Assembly: GCA_005406025.1 (NCBI GenBank)
Contig: BGZK01001198.1
Location: 62,001 to 126,000 of the forward strand
From: Eumeta japonica
Taxonomy: Eukaryota; Arthropoda; Insecta; Lepidoptera; Psychidae
Length of the DNA stretch: 64,000 bases
Reading direction: 5' to 3'
Positions 35,385-48,092 of this stretch are shown here, piece by piece (within the stretch, counting starts at the first letter, position 1; each line of letters begins with the position of its first letter). Made by a program: the position numbers and the translations under genes. Under the pieces are notes generated by a model. It was given only the letters and a program-made list of their open reading frames with translations, searched no databases and was not told the origin of the DNA.

Positions 35385-35929
35385 GTAGGACCGGCGCTTT
35401 ATGTTATGGTTAAGGTAGTTTAATTAGATAAAACTTAGTCGGTGTGTTTAACGACTGTTTGATAATGAAGGAGAAAATAACGAGGTAATCCGAAGAAAAT
35501 TGAAAAAGCAAATTCATTTTATCGATTCTTTAATGGCTACAGAAAAAGTGAACGAAAAACAATTCATAGACAAAATTTACAGTTCGATTGTTAGAACCAA
35601 AGTTAGCTAGGAACACGTGACTTCTTTATTTCATAATGTGCAAAAATAGTTTTGAACGCAATGGCTTCGACTGAACACTAAATTAGTCGTTCCAATTTAT
35701 TTCTTATTTCTGTACCAAAACCCTAGAACCGGCGTGCCGGAATGAAGGGCGACTTTCGCAGAACTTAAATCAAATAAAGTTTGACTTACGACGATGCCTA
35801 ACTTCACTCAAGACAAATGGGTCCCGAAAGTTTCTTTGATCGATTATCGTGTAAGTTCACATTTATTTTCTCTTTATTAATAAAACGCGAAACTCGTTAA
35901 AGTCCGTGGCGCAACAAACGGCGTGGACG
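35385..35929. other. Start of the intron after the ADAM exon
   Basis: No gene or repeat is recognised. Confidence 0.5.
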
Positions 35930-36360
35930 GAAAAAGTGTTTTCCGGACGGCGCAGGACAATATTAATGATTAATGCGGCCGCCCGCCCCCCCCCGCCCCC
36001 GCCCCGCCCGACTTCTGCGAGCGCTAAAGAAAACTTCCTTACTCACTTCACCTCGGCTCGTGTTTTCTCGATTCTTTTGTAAGCGGCTGGCGCTCGGGCC
36101 GCCGCGGCGGCGCGCGGCCCGGCGACGACACCGCTGGCTCGATGCTGTTTCAGATATTCTAAATGGATAATTTTCGCCCTCCGCTTCCGCGGCGTAAGCG
36201 TAGTATGAATTGCTTCGTCTTTCTTACCGAGCGACCGCTTTGTCGACTACAACACCGCCGCACTCTCGCCCTCGCGTCTGACCCCGGCCCGTTTTTAATT
36301 CCGAGCCCATTGGCGATCTACGTCACGATTACAGTCGTGGTGTTAATCGACCGATGAACG
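35930..36360. promoter_or_regulatory. CpG-rich island with a C-tract
   Basis: It contains a long C-rich run (35982-36010, cccgccccgcccg-type) and then CpG-dense sequence to about 36340. Frames at 35973-36170 and 36163-36357 are Arg/Pro-rich and probably reflect composition. As a strongly GC-rich island 550 bp after an exon, it may be an intronic enhancer or an internal promoter. Confidence 0.3.
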
Positions 36361-37424
36361 GAATAACCTCACCGTACGCCGACGACACGTATCATAAGGC
36401 ACAACCTGATTAAGAAACAAGCAGCATCTATTCTCGATGCTACACTTTTAAATGCAGTTTTATAATTGTTTATTTCGTTTGATTTTTTTCACAACTCCAT
36501 CAACATAAGCTGCATTTTCAGATAGATAAATATCTTTTTAAAATGTGGTTTAATAAAAAAATCAAGTTTAATTTTATAACGTTTATATATATAACTATAA
36601 CGTCAACGTAAATAGAATTATTTAACGATTTAGAGAAATCGTAAACGTGTTTCTAGGAATATAATAATTACAGACATTAATGAAATTGTAAACTGCAGCA
36701 CTATTATTTACATTATATCATACAAACACTAATCCTAGAATTAGCAAAAGATTAGATCCTTTTAGGTATGTTAAATCTATTTAGTTTCCTGTGCTGAGAT
36801 TTTAGATTACGGCGTCAGTTAGTCAGCGGTCGTGATAAAATCGTAAAAAACTTTCTTTTAAAAGTTTGAGCATTACTGTCAGACGCCGATAATCTCAAAT
36901 CCGGAGACCGCGCGGGCCACCGCCGCGCCGGCGCGCGCGCACACTCTTATCGGGTCGCGCCACTCGTGAGCGGCGCTTTATTTTTTCCGCGGGCGGAGTT
37001 CCGCCGGTTCATTTCTCATCCTTAGACGCGGCGCGGCGCGTTCGCCGCCCATTACCGCATAAATCAGGTGTAGGCCATATTGCCGTATTTTTATGAAATC
37101 CGAAAGGGAAGGTTGTATATTTCGAATTACGTGTACATTTTCTATTCGGGTGTGGCGAAAACGGGCGGGATTTGTTGTGTTATTGTTACGAATGGCCGCG
37201 CACCGCCGGCCGGCGACAGCTCGCATAAATTCGCCACGAGTGTGTCTTCGCTCACGACAATAGGGACTTCTGTGTTAATGTATTCAAATATTTAAAATTA
37301 TTGGTGGATAGAAAGACAGATAAATGTGCTTATTCGGATCTACAAACATATACATAACATAATATAATTTACAATGACCATATGAGAATAAAATAAATAG
37401 TCCTAGCCTAAAGGCCCCGTGAGT
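36361..37424. other. Intronic DNA with a GC-rich island at 36880-37230
   Basis: The island carries gggccaccgccgcgccggcg and ggcgcggcgcgttcgccgcc. Both strands have short frames there with no recognisable domain. The rest is AT-rich. Confidence 0.4.
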
Positions 37425-37500
37425 GCGTCAGCGCGTGAGTGTACTTGAGTGCGTGCGTGCCCGCGCGCGCGCGTATGAATGTGTGTGTTTGTGTGTGTGC
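37425..37500. repeat. Mixed simple repeat (GT/GC-rich)
   Basis: An imperfect run of gtgagtg/gtgcgtgc, then cgcgcgcgcg, then tgtgtgtgtttgtgtgtgtg. Alternating purine-pyrimidine sequence such as this could adopt Z-DNA. Confidence 0.75.
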
Positions 37501-37995
37501 TACAGCATCACGCAAAAAAGACATTGTCAGCCACTAGGACAAAAGGCAGACAGGACCACTGATGAATTTTTAATCGTACTCGTTTGAGCTTTGATTTTTC
37601 ATTCATAACTTGTCAACTCGAAGTTTTCCTCATTACGCCATTTCCTCATTAAGTCCAGAGTTGCGCTCATAACATTAAGTGGCACTTGTGTGCTCTACGA
37701 ATACTCGAACACGTATAATTGTTTTTAGGAGAGGAATATTTTCCCTTTTGATAGAATTTCTATTGCTTCCAAGTAGGGGTCGATCGTATACCTAATGTAC
37801 TTGAAGTTTTTCCAAAGAAGTTGTAAGGTAAGTTAAATTGGCTTTGAGCGTGCGTTGGAGCATATTTGGGGCGGTGCACGTCGAATACAAATAAGGTTTG
37901 CTATTTTCACATGGACTTAGCCAATAAATATGTAAAATCATTGAATTTTCAATTACTATTACATTTAGTAAATAAATATTAAAATAGATATATTA
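37501..37995. other. AT-rich intronic DNA
   Basis: No gene or repeat is recognised before the mariner end. Confidence 0.5.
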
Positions 37996-38728
37996 GGCCC
38001 GGGGAAAAAGTTTTTCCATATTTTATAAGTAAAAAGTTGTAGGTAGTAAAATCTGTTTGGTTGTGCTATTTGTATCTGGCTGGTTTTAATTGATTTTGAT
38101 GACCATTAAATCATTTTAAGAAAAGAAAAATAATAAGTAAAAACGCTGTTCTGTCTTTTTTCTATTGTTTTTATATCCACCAAAATGAATAAATCTAAGA
38201 CAGAAATTCGATACATTTTGAAGTTTTATTACAAAAAAAAGAAAAATGCGACACAAGACGCGAAAAAAATTTGTGACGTTTATGGACCTAATTAAGTGTT
38301 GATAAGAGTAGCATAAAACTGGTTCAAACGTTTTCAGTCCAGTAATTTTAATGTCAAAGATAAACCTTTCTGTGATCGACCTGTTACGGATAAAGTCGAT
38401 GCCATTGTGAAAAAAGTAGAGTCAGATCGGCATATTAGTTCTCATTACATGAAGAGCTGGAGATTAACCGTACAACAGTTTTCACCAATTTTAAAAGAAG
38501 CTGGATATATACACAAGCTCGATACTTGGGTCTAACACGAGCTCACTAAAAAAAAATCTAATGAATTGTGTATTCATTTGTGATTCTCTATTATAACGTA
38601 ATGAAACCGAATCGCTTTTCAAAAGATTGATCACTGGTGATGATAAATAAATTACCTACGACAAGAAAGTGCGAAAAATCTCATGGTCAAAAGGCAAGCA
38701 AGCTCCATAAACTATGGAGAAACAGTAT
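37996..38728 (+). mobile_element. Degenerate mariner transposon, 3'-truncated
   Basis: The left terminal sequence after a TA is ggcccggggaaaaag, matching the end of the minus-strand mariner at 13655-13678. A transposase frame starts at 38185 (MNKSKTEIRYILKFYYKKKK). It continues with KVESDRHISSHYMKSWRL, LDTWV and, after frameshifts, ITYDKKVRKISWSKGK near 38650-38700. The sequence aaactatggagaaacagtat near 38708 is still alignable with the first copy. Homology then stops and LINE reverse transcriptase on the opposite strand begins. The two catalytic domains are incomplete, so it is inactive. Confidence 0.85.
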
Positions 38729-41700
38729 AGAGAAAAAGTATAGGCGGCAGAGCTAAGCCTTTTCGCCAACTTACTGACATGAGGACGCCGTTGAAGCCTG
38801 TTATCTAAAGTAATTCCCAGGAATACGGTAGCATAAACAAACTCCAATTCTTTGTTACGTACTGAAATAAATCCGGATCCATGTCTTACGTTTGGAAGTG
38901 AGAATTTAATACATTTTGTTTTTATTTTATTAAGAAGTAGGTTAATTGTAGTAAACGATTTCTCTACCTTAGAAACAGCATTGTTCACATCGTCATAAGT
39001 GGGCTGTTGTCTTGTAACTTTCAATAACAAAGAAGAATCATCTGCAAACAGTACTATCTCATGAACATCCTTAACAAGGCTAGGTAAATCATTTATGTAG
39101 TCTAAAAAAAGAGAGGAACCAAGAACTAATCCCTGTGGTACACTCATGTGGACTACAGATCCAGACAATCTCATGGCATTGACATCAACTCTCTGAACCC
39201 TGTCACTTAAATAAGACTTAAGAAAGTCAACTACTCGGCATGTTACTTTATAGTGATGTAGTTTCCCGATCACAGTTTCATGATAAGCACAATCAAATTC
39301 CTTGGAGAGATCGCAAAATACGCCAATTACATTTCGCGAAACCTATCAGGCTCCAAAAATATATTGCACACGCTCAACGCCACAATCAATTCTTGAGCGA
39401 CCCCGAGTAAAACTGTTTATTAGACATACATTTATTAGTATAAACTTTTCGCATATTTTGCTAACTGACGGTAGTATTGATATGGGTCTAAAGTTGTTGG
39501 GACTCGATGCACTACCGCTTTTAATAATGGAATTACTTTACTTTCTTTCATCAAATCGGGAAACACGCCTTGATCTAAACACTACCTAAAGATAGACGCC
39601 AAATGCGGCGCAATGTACTCTATAATGGAGTTTACAACCATAATGGAAAGACCATGAATGTCAGCATTCCTCTTTATATCTAAAGACTTAAATGTTTTGA
39701 TAACCTCTTCAAAACTCACATATTTAAATTCTGTATTAATATCACAAATTAAACTATTTTTCTTCAGTAATGATTCGGCGAGGACAGGAGATGAGTTAAG
39801 AGAAATGGCAGTTAAAACAGGAATGAAAGTAAAGAACGTTTCGAGGCCTTAGCAACCTATTTCTCTTTATTCAAGGTTTTGTAATCGAACTTAAGTTTAA
39901 AGTCAATAACTTGGCCCTTAATTCTTCCTGCCTCATTCTTTATGACACCCCAAGTCGTTTTCATAACATTATTGTTATTTTTTATTTTAATATTTACGTG
40001 TTTGGCTTTAGCTGGGATGCAAAAACGTTAAAAATTTATTGAACTTATTGTTAAATATTTAGCAAAGCTCTGGCTATTGTTAAAAGTCCCTTCGTCAAAA
40101 AGTTCATATAGTCTCTTTCTACTTTTATGAATTCCCACTGTTGCCCAGTGATTAAATTACAATGTTTCATTTATTTCAACATGTTTGGCTTTAAATATAT
40201 CATCACATTCTGTTTTTATCACGTCAAACATTAAATTATACGATGTATAATTTAATGTTTGACGTGATTTAATCGATAATTTTATAATATAATGATAATT
40301 TAATCGTTCCGGAATTCTATATATGATATTTTTTCTAAATTGAACTAGGCGGTTTTCGTCCACCGGTACACAAATTATGTTTCTTTTTAGACTTTGGCTA
40401 AGCGATATTTTAAAAGACGCGATTAAGCGATATTCTATAAATTGATCGCTGTGGCGCGATTTTAAATTATATACTATAAATTTTTTCTGTGGTTAAATAT
40501 TTGTATAGATGTTATCGATACAAGTTTCACAGGTGGAAGATATCCTCGTTGGAACTAAAGAGAGATTATACAGATTATAACAAACAAAACTTCCAAAATC
40601 TCACCGCGCGATTACTGCCATCCAATAAATTTAAATTAAAGTGTCCACATATTGTTATGTTTTTAATTTTGTCACTAGTTTTACATAAGATTTGATCCAT
40701 TATGGACTCATATAATTCATAGGAGGAATGAGGGGGTCTGTATACGCTCATTACAATTAGCCAATCAAGCTCCACACAGGCTATTTCAAAAACCAGCTTG
40801 ACAGAAAGGCTCAAAATATCCGTTCTTTCCTTAACCTTAATTTAGGATCCGCCACGCACTGATCTCCACCTGCTGAAGGAGCTAGCAACCTGGTGATTGA
40901 CAAAACCAAACTTGAGCTGGTAGTTCTTTAGCCAATGTTCCGTAATACACAAAATATCGATATTAGCATAGTTCATAAATAATTTAATCTCCAGCTCCTT
41001 GTTCTGCATACCTTGAATATTTTGATGCACGAAGTTGAGAATACATTGATCTTTATTATTAATTTTCAATGTACTATTATTATTTACATTTGTATATATT
41101 GCACTTATTTTATGTGACATAATGCTGGAACCTTTCTCTGTTATCATTAGTGTTGAAAGTTATTTGAAAGTAATTGTGTCAATTCATTATTGCCGAAAAA
41201 ACCCTGTTTGATCTTATTAACTAAATTAAAGGAATTGAGTATTCTCTTTGTCGTATCTGCCCATTTAAATCCGTAAAACTCTGCACTAAAATTCGAGCGA
41301 ACCGCAGTCGCTCTTAGTACTAAGTTCTGCTGTATTATGTGATATAGCAAAACGTATATTAAAGATTAATAATTTAGCCAAATGTCGCTTAAAATAATTC
41401 GATAGGAATATTCTATTCATGGACAAATTAATATTATAAACAAATTTATTGATGTCAAAATATACACATTTGTATCACTATGACGCCGTCTCATGTTATA
41501 CATTAATATATTTAATTTATATGCATAGTTGAGTCGCTTCTCCGTTAAGCCACTAGCAAACGGAAAAGCACACATAAATAATTTAATGCTATTTTGTTTG
41601 GACCATTCTAGAAGGCGGGTAAACGCAAGATTAATTTCTTTTCTGTTTAAACCAACACAATTTCCAAGTATTATAATATTCTTGTGTTTTGGTTATATTT

Positions 41701-41940
41701 GAGATTTAAATTTTTGTTAATAATGTGATTATATGAAGCATCAGACATGCAAATATTCATTACCCGGTGATTCATTCCCCCGCTCAGCACAGGGCCCAAT
41801 CCGGTGCCTAATAGATTACGTCGGAATAGACTACGTCTCGTTTTCCTCACTTATAACGGCGTGGGGCGCACTGGTCACACTTTCAGCCATCACGGCATTT
41901 TCGTTATGTTCAATACTCTGCTCAGTTTTTTATTAGAACT
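38729..41940 (-). mobile_element. Long LINE (Jockey/CR1-like), 3'-truncated
   Basis: This is the most complete retroelement here. Reading the minus strand from the 5' side, an ORF1-type remnant lies at 41940-41150 (ILGNCVGLNRKEINLAFTRL, FMCAFPFASGLTEKR). An APE endonuclease follows at about 41080-40580 (FVHQNIQGMQNKELEIKLF, DILCITEHWLKN, VMSVYRPPHSS, ICGHFNLNLL, where the usual GDFN Asp is replaced by His). A linker lies at 40150-39880. The reverse transcriptase spans about 39700-38735 with GVFPDLMKESKVIPLLK, then VPQGLVLGSSLFLDYINDL, FADDSSLL at 39048-39025 (catalytic Asp pair) and FLGITLDNRLQRR. Frameshifts separate the pieces, but 38656-39273 is still open for about 200 codons. The element stops at the SSAAY block beside the mariner, so its C-terminal domain and tail are missing. 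Clade assignment is tentative. Confidence 0.85.
40218..40268. repeat. Perfect 24-bp hairpin inside the LINE
   Basis: The arms at 40218-40241 and 40245-40268 are exact reverse complements separated by only three bases (gat). The right arm begins gtataatttaatgtttgacg. It lies in the linker between the endonuclease and reverse transcriptase remnants, where LINEs are not expected to have a palindrome. It therefore probably arose after insertion by strand-switch duplication. Perfect arms imply it is young. Confidence 0.9.
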
Positions 41941-44259
41941 GTACAATTCAAACCATCAACCGACACGTCACTATTTAATTTAATATCTAAATTGTAATTA
42001 AAATTGCGTGACTTAAAATCCTATAAATATTTGAAAACACTTGTTTTATAATGATTTAAAAGCAATTTTTTATTACACTTTTCTTTTTATAAATCGTAAC
42101 ATAATGATTGTCACTTAAAATAGACATTGTCATAACAAAGATTGTCGCGACAAATTGTAGGGTTATAATATTTTGGGCCAATTCTACTTTTCTGTAAATA
42201 ATTTCTAACTATACAGCAGTTGTACATCCGCAGTGTCACCAACACTTATATACAAGTACATTCATTAACAAAAATTCAAATAAACAATCCTCTACGTCCT
42301 CCGCCTTCTCCTACATCGTCATTTTCCACGCATTATTTTAAATACATTTATTTTTAGTATGAAATTTTCGAAGGTTTTTTTTTTGTTGGAAGTGACAGGT
42401 TTACGACTTATTTCTTCAGAAAATTCATTAATTTTTTTATATAAAATTGTTCGCCTAGTCCAGGAATACGCGTACTAAAGTTTGGGCGCTGACGAGTAAT
42501 TGTATTTCTGCAATTAGTGCATTCACAAGCCCAGCGCTATCAACTACGGTCGGTCAAGTGGTTCCGTAGCGATTTATTGCACTCTGATTTCGGAATAAAT
42601 GTTTTCGGCTTTTCTTAATGTTTTCTTACCGCCTGTTCTCAATTATCGTACTTCCGATAGGTTAATTACGTAACAATATTATTACTGTATTGTATTGAAT
42701 AATATACATTTTTGTTGTATAGTTTTTTCAAAAACAATAAACAAATCGTCAATGTGTTGCTTTTGTATAGTCTATAGCAGAGGTACAAACACACTGTACG
42801 CAAAAGTTTTAATAATTTCTTAAAGAAAAAAAATCATACAAATGAACAATTTCCAGTCTTATAAGTATCTTATGCCTTGTTTAAAAGTTCTAGATGCGCA
42901 AAAATAAAATTAATTACTTCATTAATTTTTGCATGAAAAAGAAACAAAAAAGTAAAGAATAAGGTTTCACTATTATAATGTTTTAGATACATAAACGAAG
43001 CAAAAAAATTTTGTAACCGTTGAGGACACACAACGGAAAATATTGAGCCGCATCGGCATTTGATATGGTCTTTATATAAAAATAATAACGATTCAATATA
43101 TGGGCTCCGTGTGGCCGCATAGATATGTCGTCCACGTGGGCCATTCAGAAGAGTAGCTACAATGAATTCTATAACCAAAGCTGAACGATTATCTGTACCT
43201 TATCCATATGCTTATCCCCAAATTTTGAAAACCATGAGCTCTTATTTAGGGATATTGACAAAAAAAAACCTATATATAGTATTTGATCATTAAAATCTGG
43301 TAATCGAGGTATCAATACTTACCGTACGTATTAATGATATATCAGGATTTGCTTTCTAATACTAAATCGTTTTAAACAAATTAAGGTACAAATTCGATCC
43401 GTCCGCTATATACAATACAACGCACCAAACTGCGACTGTGAAGTTAGTCACAAAAGCGTCGCAAAGGCGTAAAATGCAATGGCGTATTGCGTGCTGACGT
43501 GAAAGCAAGCGGGGGAGAAGGAAGGGTTGGGGAGCGTTAAACCTGCGCATTATATCATTCGCAGGTGATTCAGAGCGGCAGTTTCGTGCGTTGTACTATA
43601 CACCTCAGAAATGAAATCTTTATAACGGAATCTTATTTGCTTTCTACGCGGTACTTAATAGCAACAATAAACATTGCGGTTCATGATGTAGCATGCTATA
43701 ATACAATAAAATGCGAATGTGGATTAAGTGGTTTATTGTACGACTCACAACGCACAGCGTATGAGAGTGCTCTATTCTCGATGTGTGGGCATAATTCAGT
43801 TTCGCTACATAAAATAGTTCTTATACTTTAAACTACATGTTCAATCCACTTTATTATTAATGTTTAAATAACTAGAGACACTAAATTATAAGAATATTTT
43901 ATTTTCTATTTGATTTACGTTAGATTGCATAACAAAAATTGTAATTGAAAAATATGTGTACCGTCGTCCGTTGCTCTGTGCGTCGGTGGGTCTTCACGAT
44001 TTAGAGAAATACAATGCTTTAAGATAACTTGAATTAAATAAGTTATCATATATTCTAAGGAGGATCCCTATTGATTTTTGTTATGGGAATCGCTACCATT
44101 AAATAGTTATTAATGAAAATCGTACAAGTTCTCTAGTTTTTCTCTTGTCGTGTCTTGTCTTGTCACTATTTGCATCTCTCTCTTATTACATGCACATGCT
44201 TATACCTCTTTCTCTTTTTTTTCGTTTCGCATCGACTGTTTTTTTATTAACTCTTTACA
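41941..44259. other. AT-rich intronic DNA
   Basis: No supported gene. The minus-strand frame at 42870-43178 and the plus-strand frame at 43565-43831 are moderately long but have no recognisable motif, and the first ends in low-complexity Phe/Leu sequence. The 5' limit of the LINE at about 41940 is uncertain and may extend further. Confidence 0.4.
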
Positions 44260-44276
44260 CCTCCAGGTGGCGCCAC
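44260..44276. promoter_or_regulatory. CTCF-like motif
   Basis: The sequence cctccaggtggcgccac stands out in an AT-rich region and fits the core of the conserved CTCF consensus (CCAsyAGrkGGCrs) well. Insects have CTCF with nearly the same core. A single motif match is weak evidence; it is a candidate insulator site only. Confidence 0.25.
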
Positions 44277-45193
44277 AATAAAAAGAATATTAAATAAAAC
44301 AGTTAATAGCATTAAATAATATATAAAAAAAATAGAAAACAAAAAATATTACGAACATTATAGAAAAAATTAATTATTGATTTTTATTTATTTCACTTAA
44401 TCAATTATTTTTTATTTGTCAATTGTTATGTATCATTTATTAATTACTTTTATTTATTTCGTGCATTATTTATCAATAAAAGAACTTAACTATTATTAGT
44501 GAGGGCAAGAGGGTGGATATGGATTTCTTGCTGTCGAAAAATATTGCATACTATTTTTGTTTTCAATCAAACAATCAAAAAACAGATTGTTTTGATTTAT
44601 AATTGACTGTCAATACATTAACAAAAAGTCTTTTTTTTTATCCATCATTTTTTTTGTTGTCGTTCTTTTTATTCTCTTGTAATATAATACGCATGTAAGA
44701 CATGCACTTTTGGATTTTCTAATTTTTACGTTTTTATATATACAATTTAATGTATTACAATTAATAATCTCAATTGGCTTCATTATAAATACTGCAAGTG
44801 CCTGTCCATGTGGAATTTTGATGGATAGTCTTTTTTAGCGAGGCACGCTACAGAGAACGTCTAAAAGTTTTAGTCCCCAAAAACGCCATTTCTTAAAATT
44901 GAAAAATGAATTGAACGCAAAAATTATTCGATCGCTTGCATTCATACTTCATTTGTGCATTCTACTATATAGCAGAAAGTACAAATACATATATACTTAT
45001 TATGTGTAAAAACACAAAAATATAGTTATTTTATTTAATGTTATTAAATTAACATCGTTAAGTGTGTTTTAGTGCACTTTTCACAGAAATGAACTAAAAC
45101 CTTGAACGTCTACGTTCTTCGATGGTTTTTACAACAAGTCTCCGAATTTTTCATTTGCTCCTCAAGTATTTTCAACAGGTTAATCTACAATGG
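44277..45193. other. Very AT-rich noncoding DNA
   Basis: No gene or classifiable repeat. Runs of A and T and tttatttattt-type sequence dominate. Confidence 0.5.
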
Positions 45194-45450
45194 ATATCGG
45201 GCGTGCAACGGTTACAATACGGTAATGGCGCGATGCGGTTAGACTTCACTAATCTCTGCCCTATACGGCTCCAGTCTGTAATCTTTGGCGGATTTAATTA
45301 TTGGATATTAATTTTTGTATCTCCGAAATATCGGGCGTGCAACGGTTACAATACGATGATGGCGCGATGCGGTTAGACTTCACTAATCTCTGCCCTATAC
45401 GGCTCCAATCTGTAATCTTTTGCGGATTTAATTATTGGATATTAATTTTT
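45194..45450. repeat. 134-bp tandem duplication
   Basis: Two almost identical copies start at 45194 and 45328 (atatcgggcgtgcaacggtt, then acaatacg). Each contains gcgcgatgcggttagacttc, ctatacggctcca and ggatttaattattggatatt. Differences are a handful of substitutions and one indel (tggcgg versus ttgcgg). The second copy ends about 10 bases earlier. It is clearly a recent duplication. Confidence 0.95.
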
Positions 45451-48092
45451 CCCATAGTTTAATAATTTTAATATAAAAATATATGTCCCTTACAATATTT
45501 TATACCTTCGGTAATCGTCAGGACTACTAAGCCCTAATTATTAATTTTGAGCTAAGTAATCCATACAATCATTAGGTTTTTGTTTTATTGAAGCCGTTTG
45601 TTGTGTGTAATCGGCTCTATTAAATTCTTTTTAAGATGCCGGTAACTGTCCCTAAAATTAACAATAGACAAATTCAATTAACTACAATACACCGTTTCCA
45701 AAAGCTAATCTTCCTTTAGCACTTATAAGTGACGTCTTTACGGCTCTTTTATTTTTACCAACAACGGCAATTGTTACCCGAACATTGTATGAAATGTGAA
45801 AACTTGTTTGATTATCATGCATTGTTAAAAAAATAGTTTATGTCGCGTGTAAATGCATTTTCAAAAGTTTTGGATTATATATTTTTTATAATTCCCAGGA
45901 TCTCTCCGCCTAAGACATGAATTCGGAGGTCCTAGGGCGTCAGGTACGTGGATGTCATTTTATGTTGGAGGAGTCGAGAATTTCACACTTTTTGTGATAG
46001 GTTGAAAAATTTGTTTGCTGCGATTCTTTCGAAAGCGCGTCGGCCGGCGGCGCGCGGCCGCTGCGAATTAATCGTGCGTATTTCTTATCGGCCCTCGCCG
46101 AGCCCGGTCGTTTCATTTGAATTTCGCTTACGTCCTCCGTTAGTCGGCGATGTTTTATTGCTTAATTTTTCTTCGAAGACAAATCTCGAATCGTTATTTC
46201 TTAAGTGTATACGACGTTCCGGCTATCGGCTCTGAAAGAGGGCTCGGAAAATTGGTTATGATATCCTTATGGTTCGAGTAGCATCTGTTAGAGAGTGTAA
46301 AAGCTTTCCGTCGAAAATATTTTTTAACTGACTTGAAGAAAAGGAGAAGTTTTATGTTCATCTGTATGTAATTTTTTAAATATATTCAGCGATAATTTAG
46401 TCAAGTGTGATCCGATTAGGAAGGTTTTTTTTTTGTATGAAAGGGTATACTCTAAAGCGAGGTGGTCCTATAGTCACCGAATTAGGATCATCTAATAATG
46501 GAAACCCAGGGAAATCGAGGGATACCCTCAAATATAATAGACACGTTTAGTGTGTTTTAGCTCTTTTTTTAGTTAACTAAGTTTTTGCATCTAGGAGTCG
46601 TCATTTCATGCTGTTGAGCTGATGAAGCACAGCACTCCTTAACCGTCAGGAGTAAGGGGACAATGCTGTCACTTATTGACAGAAACTACTCATCAGTAGC
46701 TGTTAGTAAAACCTAGTATACATACAATTAAAATTAATTAATTTTCATTTACTTAAATATGTTCATTCATTTATACATCGTAATTTTATTGTACCGTAAA
46801 AGCGAAACACCCCAACTAGGAAACACAGTTTTAAATTATTTTATGATTGAATTAAAATTTGTAATGTAACTATATATAAGTTACTAATGATATTGACTCG
46901 CCTCGTTTTTGTACAAAGACGAGTTACCGCCGCGAGCGCTAGCGGCGCCCGTCCTCGTGGGCCGCTCTCATTAGCTACGTACTACTCATTATAATTCTCG
47001 AAATACCTAGCTAGTTCCTCAAGTTAAAACATAATATTCCATAAATTGAAACGTATCAAATATTGCGTAATCAAAAATTAGTAATAAAAAATTATTATTT
47101 CCCTGCTTAGCTGAGTATTTGAATATACTGCAATCTACTATCGAAATGCCTTCCGCGTTGTTGGGTGGTGGTTGTTGGGTTACAGTTAACGAGAGGGTGG
47201 TACATGTAATAGGTATGTAGAAAATACGCTTGTTATAATGAAAGGAAAACTTTTACGAACAACAAAAGCATTCTCACTAATCAAATGAAACAAATGAGTT
47301 CATACTTACGCTTAAAATACATTTTTAGATACATTTTTCATTTGTAATTCAATTTCTTTCTTTATTTATTTCTATTATTAAATAAATAACTTTCAGTCAT
47401 AATTATCATTAAATTAATATAAAGGTTTGTTATTTATGGGGCTTATAATCAATATGTTCATTCGATACAAAGAAAATGGTTCATTCATTGTATAGAAATG
47501 CGCCGGTCGGTCCATGTGAACGAGTCACGGCGCCGGCGCAGCCATCCGTCTAAATGAGCAGTCGTCGTAGAGTCAATCAGCGAATCACGGACCGGCTTAA
47601 TGTCGACCGTCGTCATTATTGATGTGCACCTCGATACTTCCGCCGATAAATAACGGATCGGCCGGCGCGGGGCGCGCGGGTGGCGCGAGTGGCGCGGGGG
47701 CCGACAAGGACTACCTCGAGGAGGGAGAGGGGCGGCGCGCCCTCCGTGGACGGCCGCTTTTATTTTTCTTGCCAACTCGGAACTCGTTAGCCGATGAATA
47801 TATTACCGCGAATAATAATTCCGGATAGCGCGGGCGCACTTAACTGGGTCATTTCGGCGATTTCTTTGTTTTTCAGAAGAAGAGATTTAAGATTGGCTCA
47901 CCGCGCGGTGGCCGAAGTCGCCGTTATTTGTTACCGGCCGGTGCATGAATTCAAATTACTCTTTTTTTCTCGTCGGATATTGAACTTCAAACGTGCTTTT
48001 TTTCGGTGATATTGTAGATGTTTTTAATTACAAAATAGAGATATTTTATAGTCTTATTAAGAATTCATTTTTTCATTCCCGGGTGTCTTTAT
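45451..48092. other. Intronic DNA with GC islands near 46030-46150 and 47500-47950
   Basis: No gene is supported. The island at 47500-47760 (ggccggcgcggggcgcgcgg) and its flank have frames on both strands without recognisable domains. A strong acceptor-like tttctttgtttttcag lies at about 47861-47876 but is followed by no convincing exon. The stretch at 46435-46690 (gtatgaaagggtatactcta, gcgaggtggtcctatag, ctaggagtcgtcatttcatg) looks like a dispersed repeat I have seen in moths but cannot name. Confidence 0.4.

Noticed and set aside
42870..43178. 102-codon minus-strand frame
   Set aside because: No recognisable motif, low-complexity Phe-rich end and no splice context.
47861..48009. Strong acceptor-like sequence (tttctttgtttttcag) before a frame starting KKRFKIGSPRGG
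   Set aside because: No donor follows and the frame soon stops; it is not ADAM-like.
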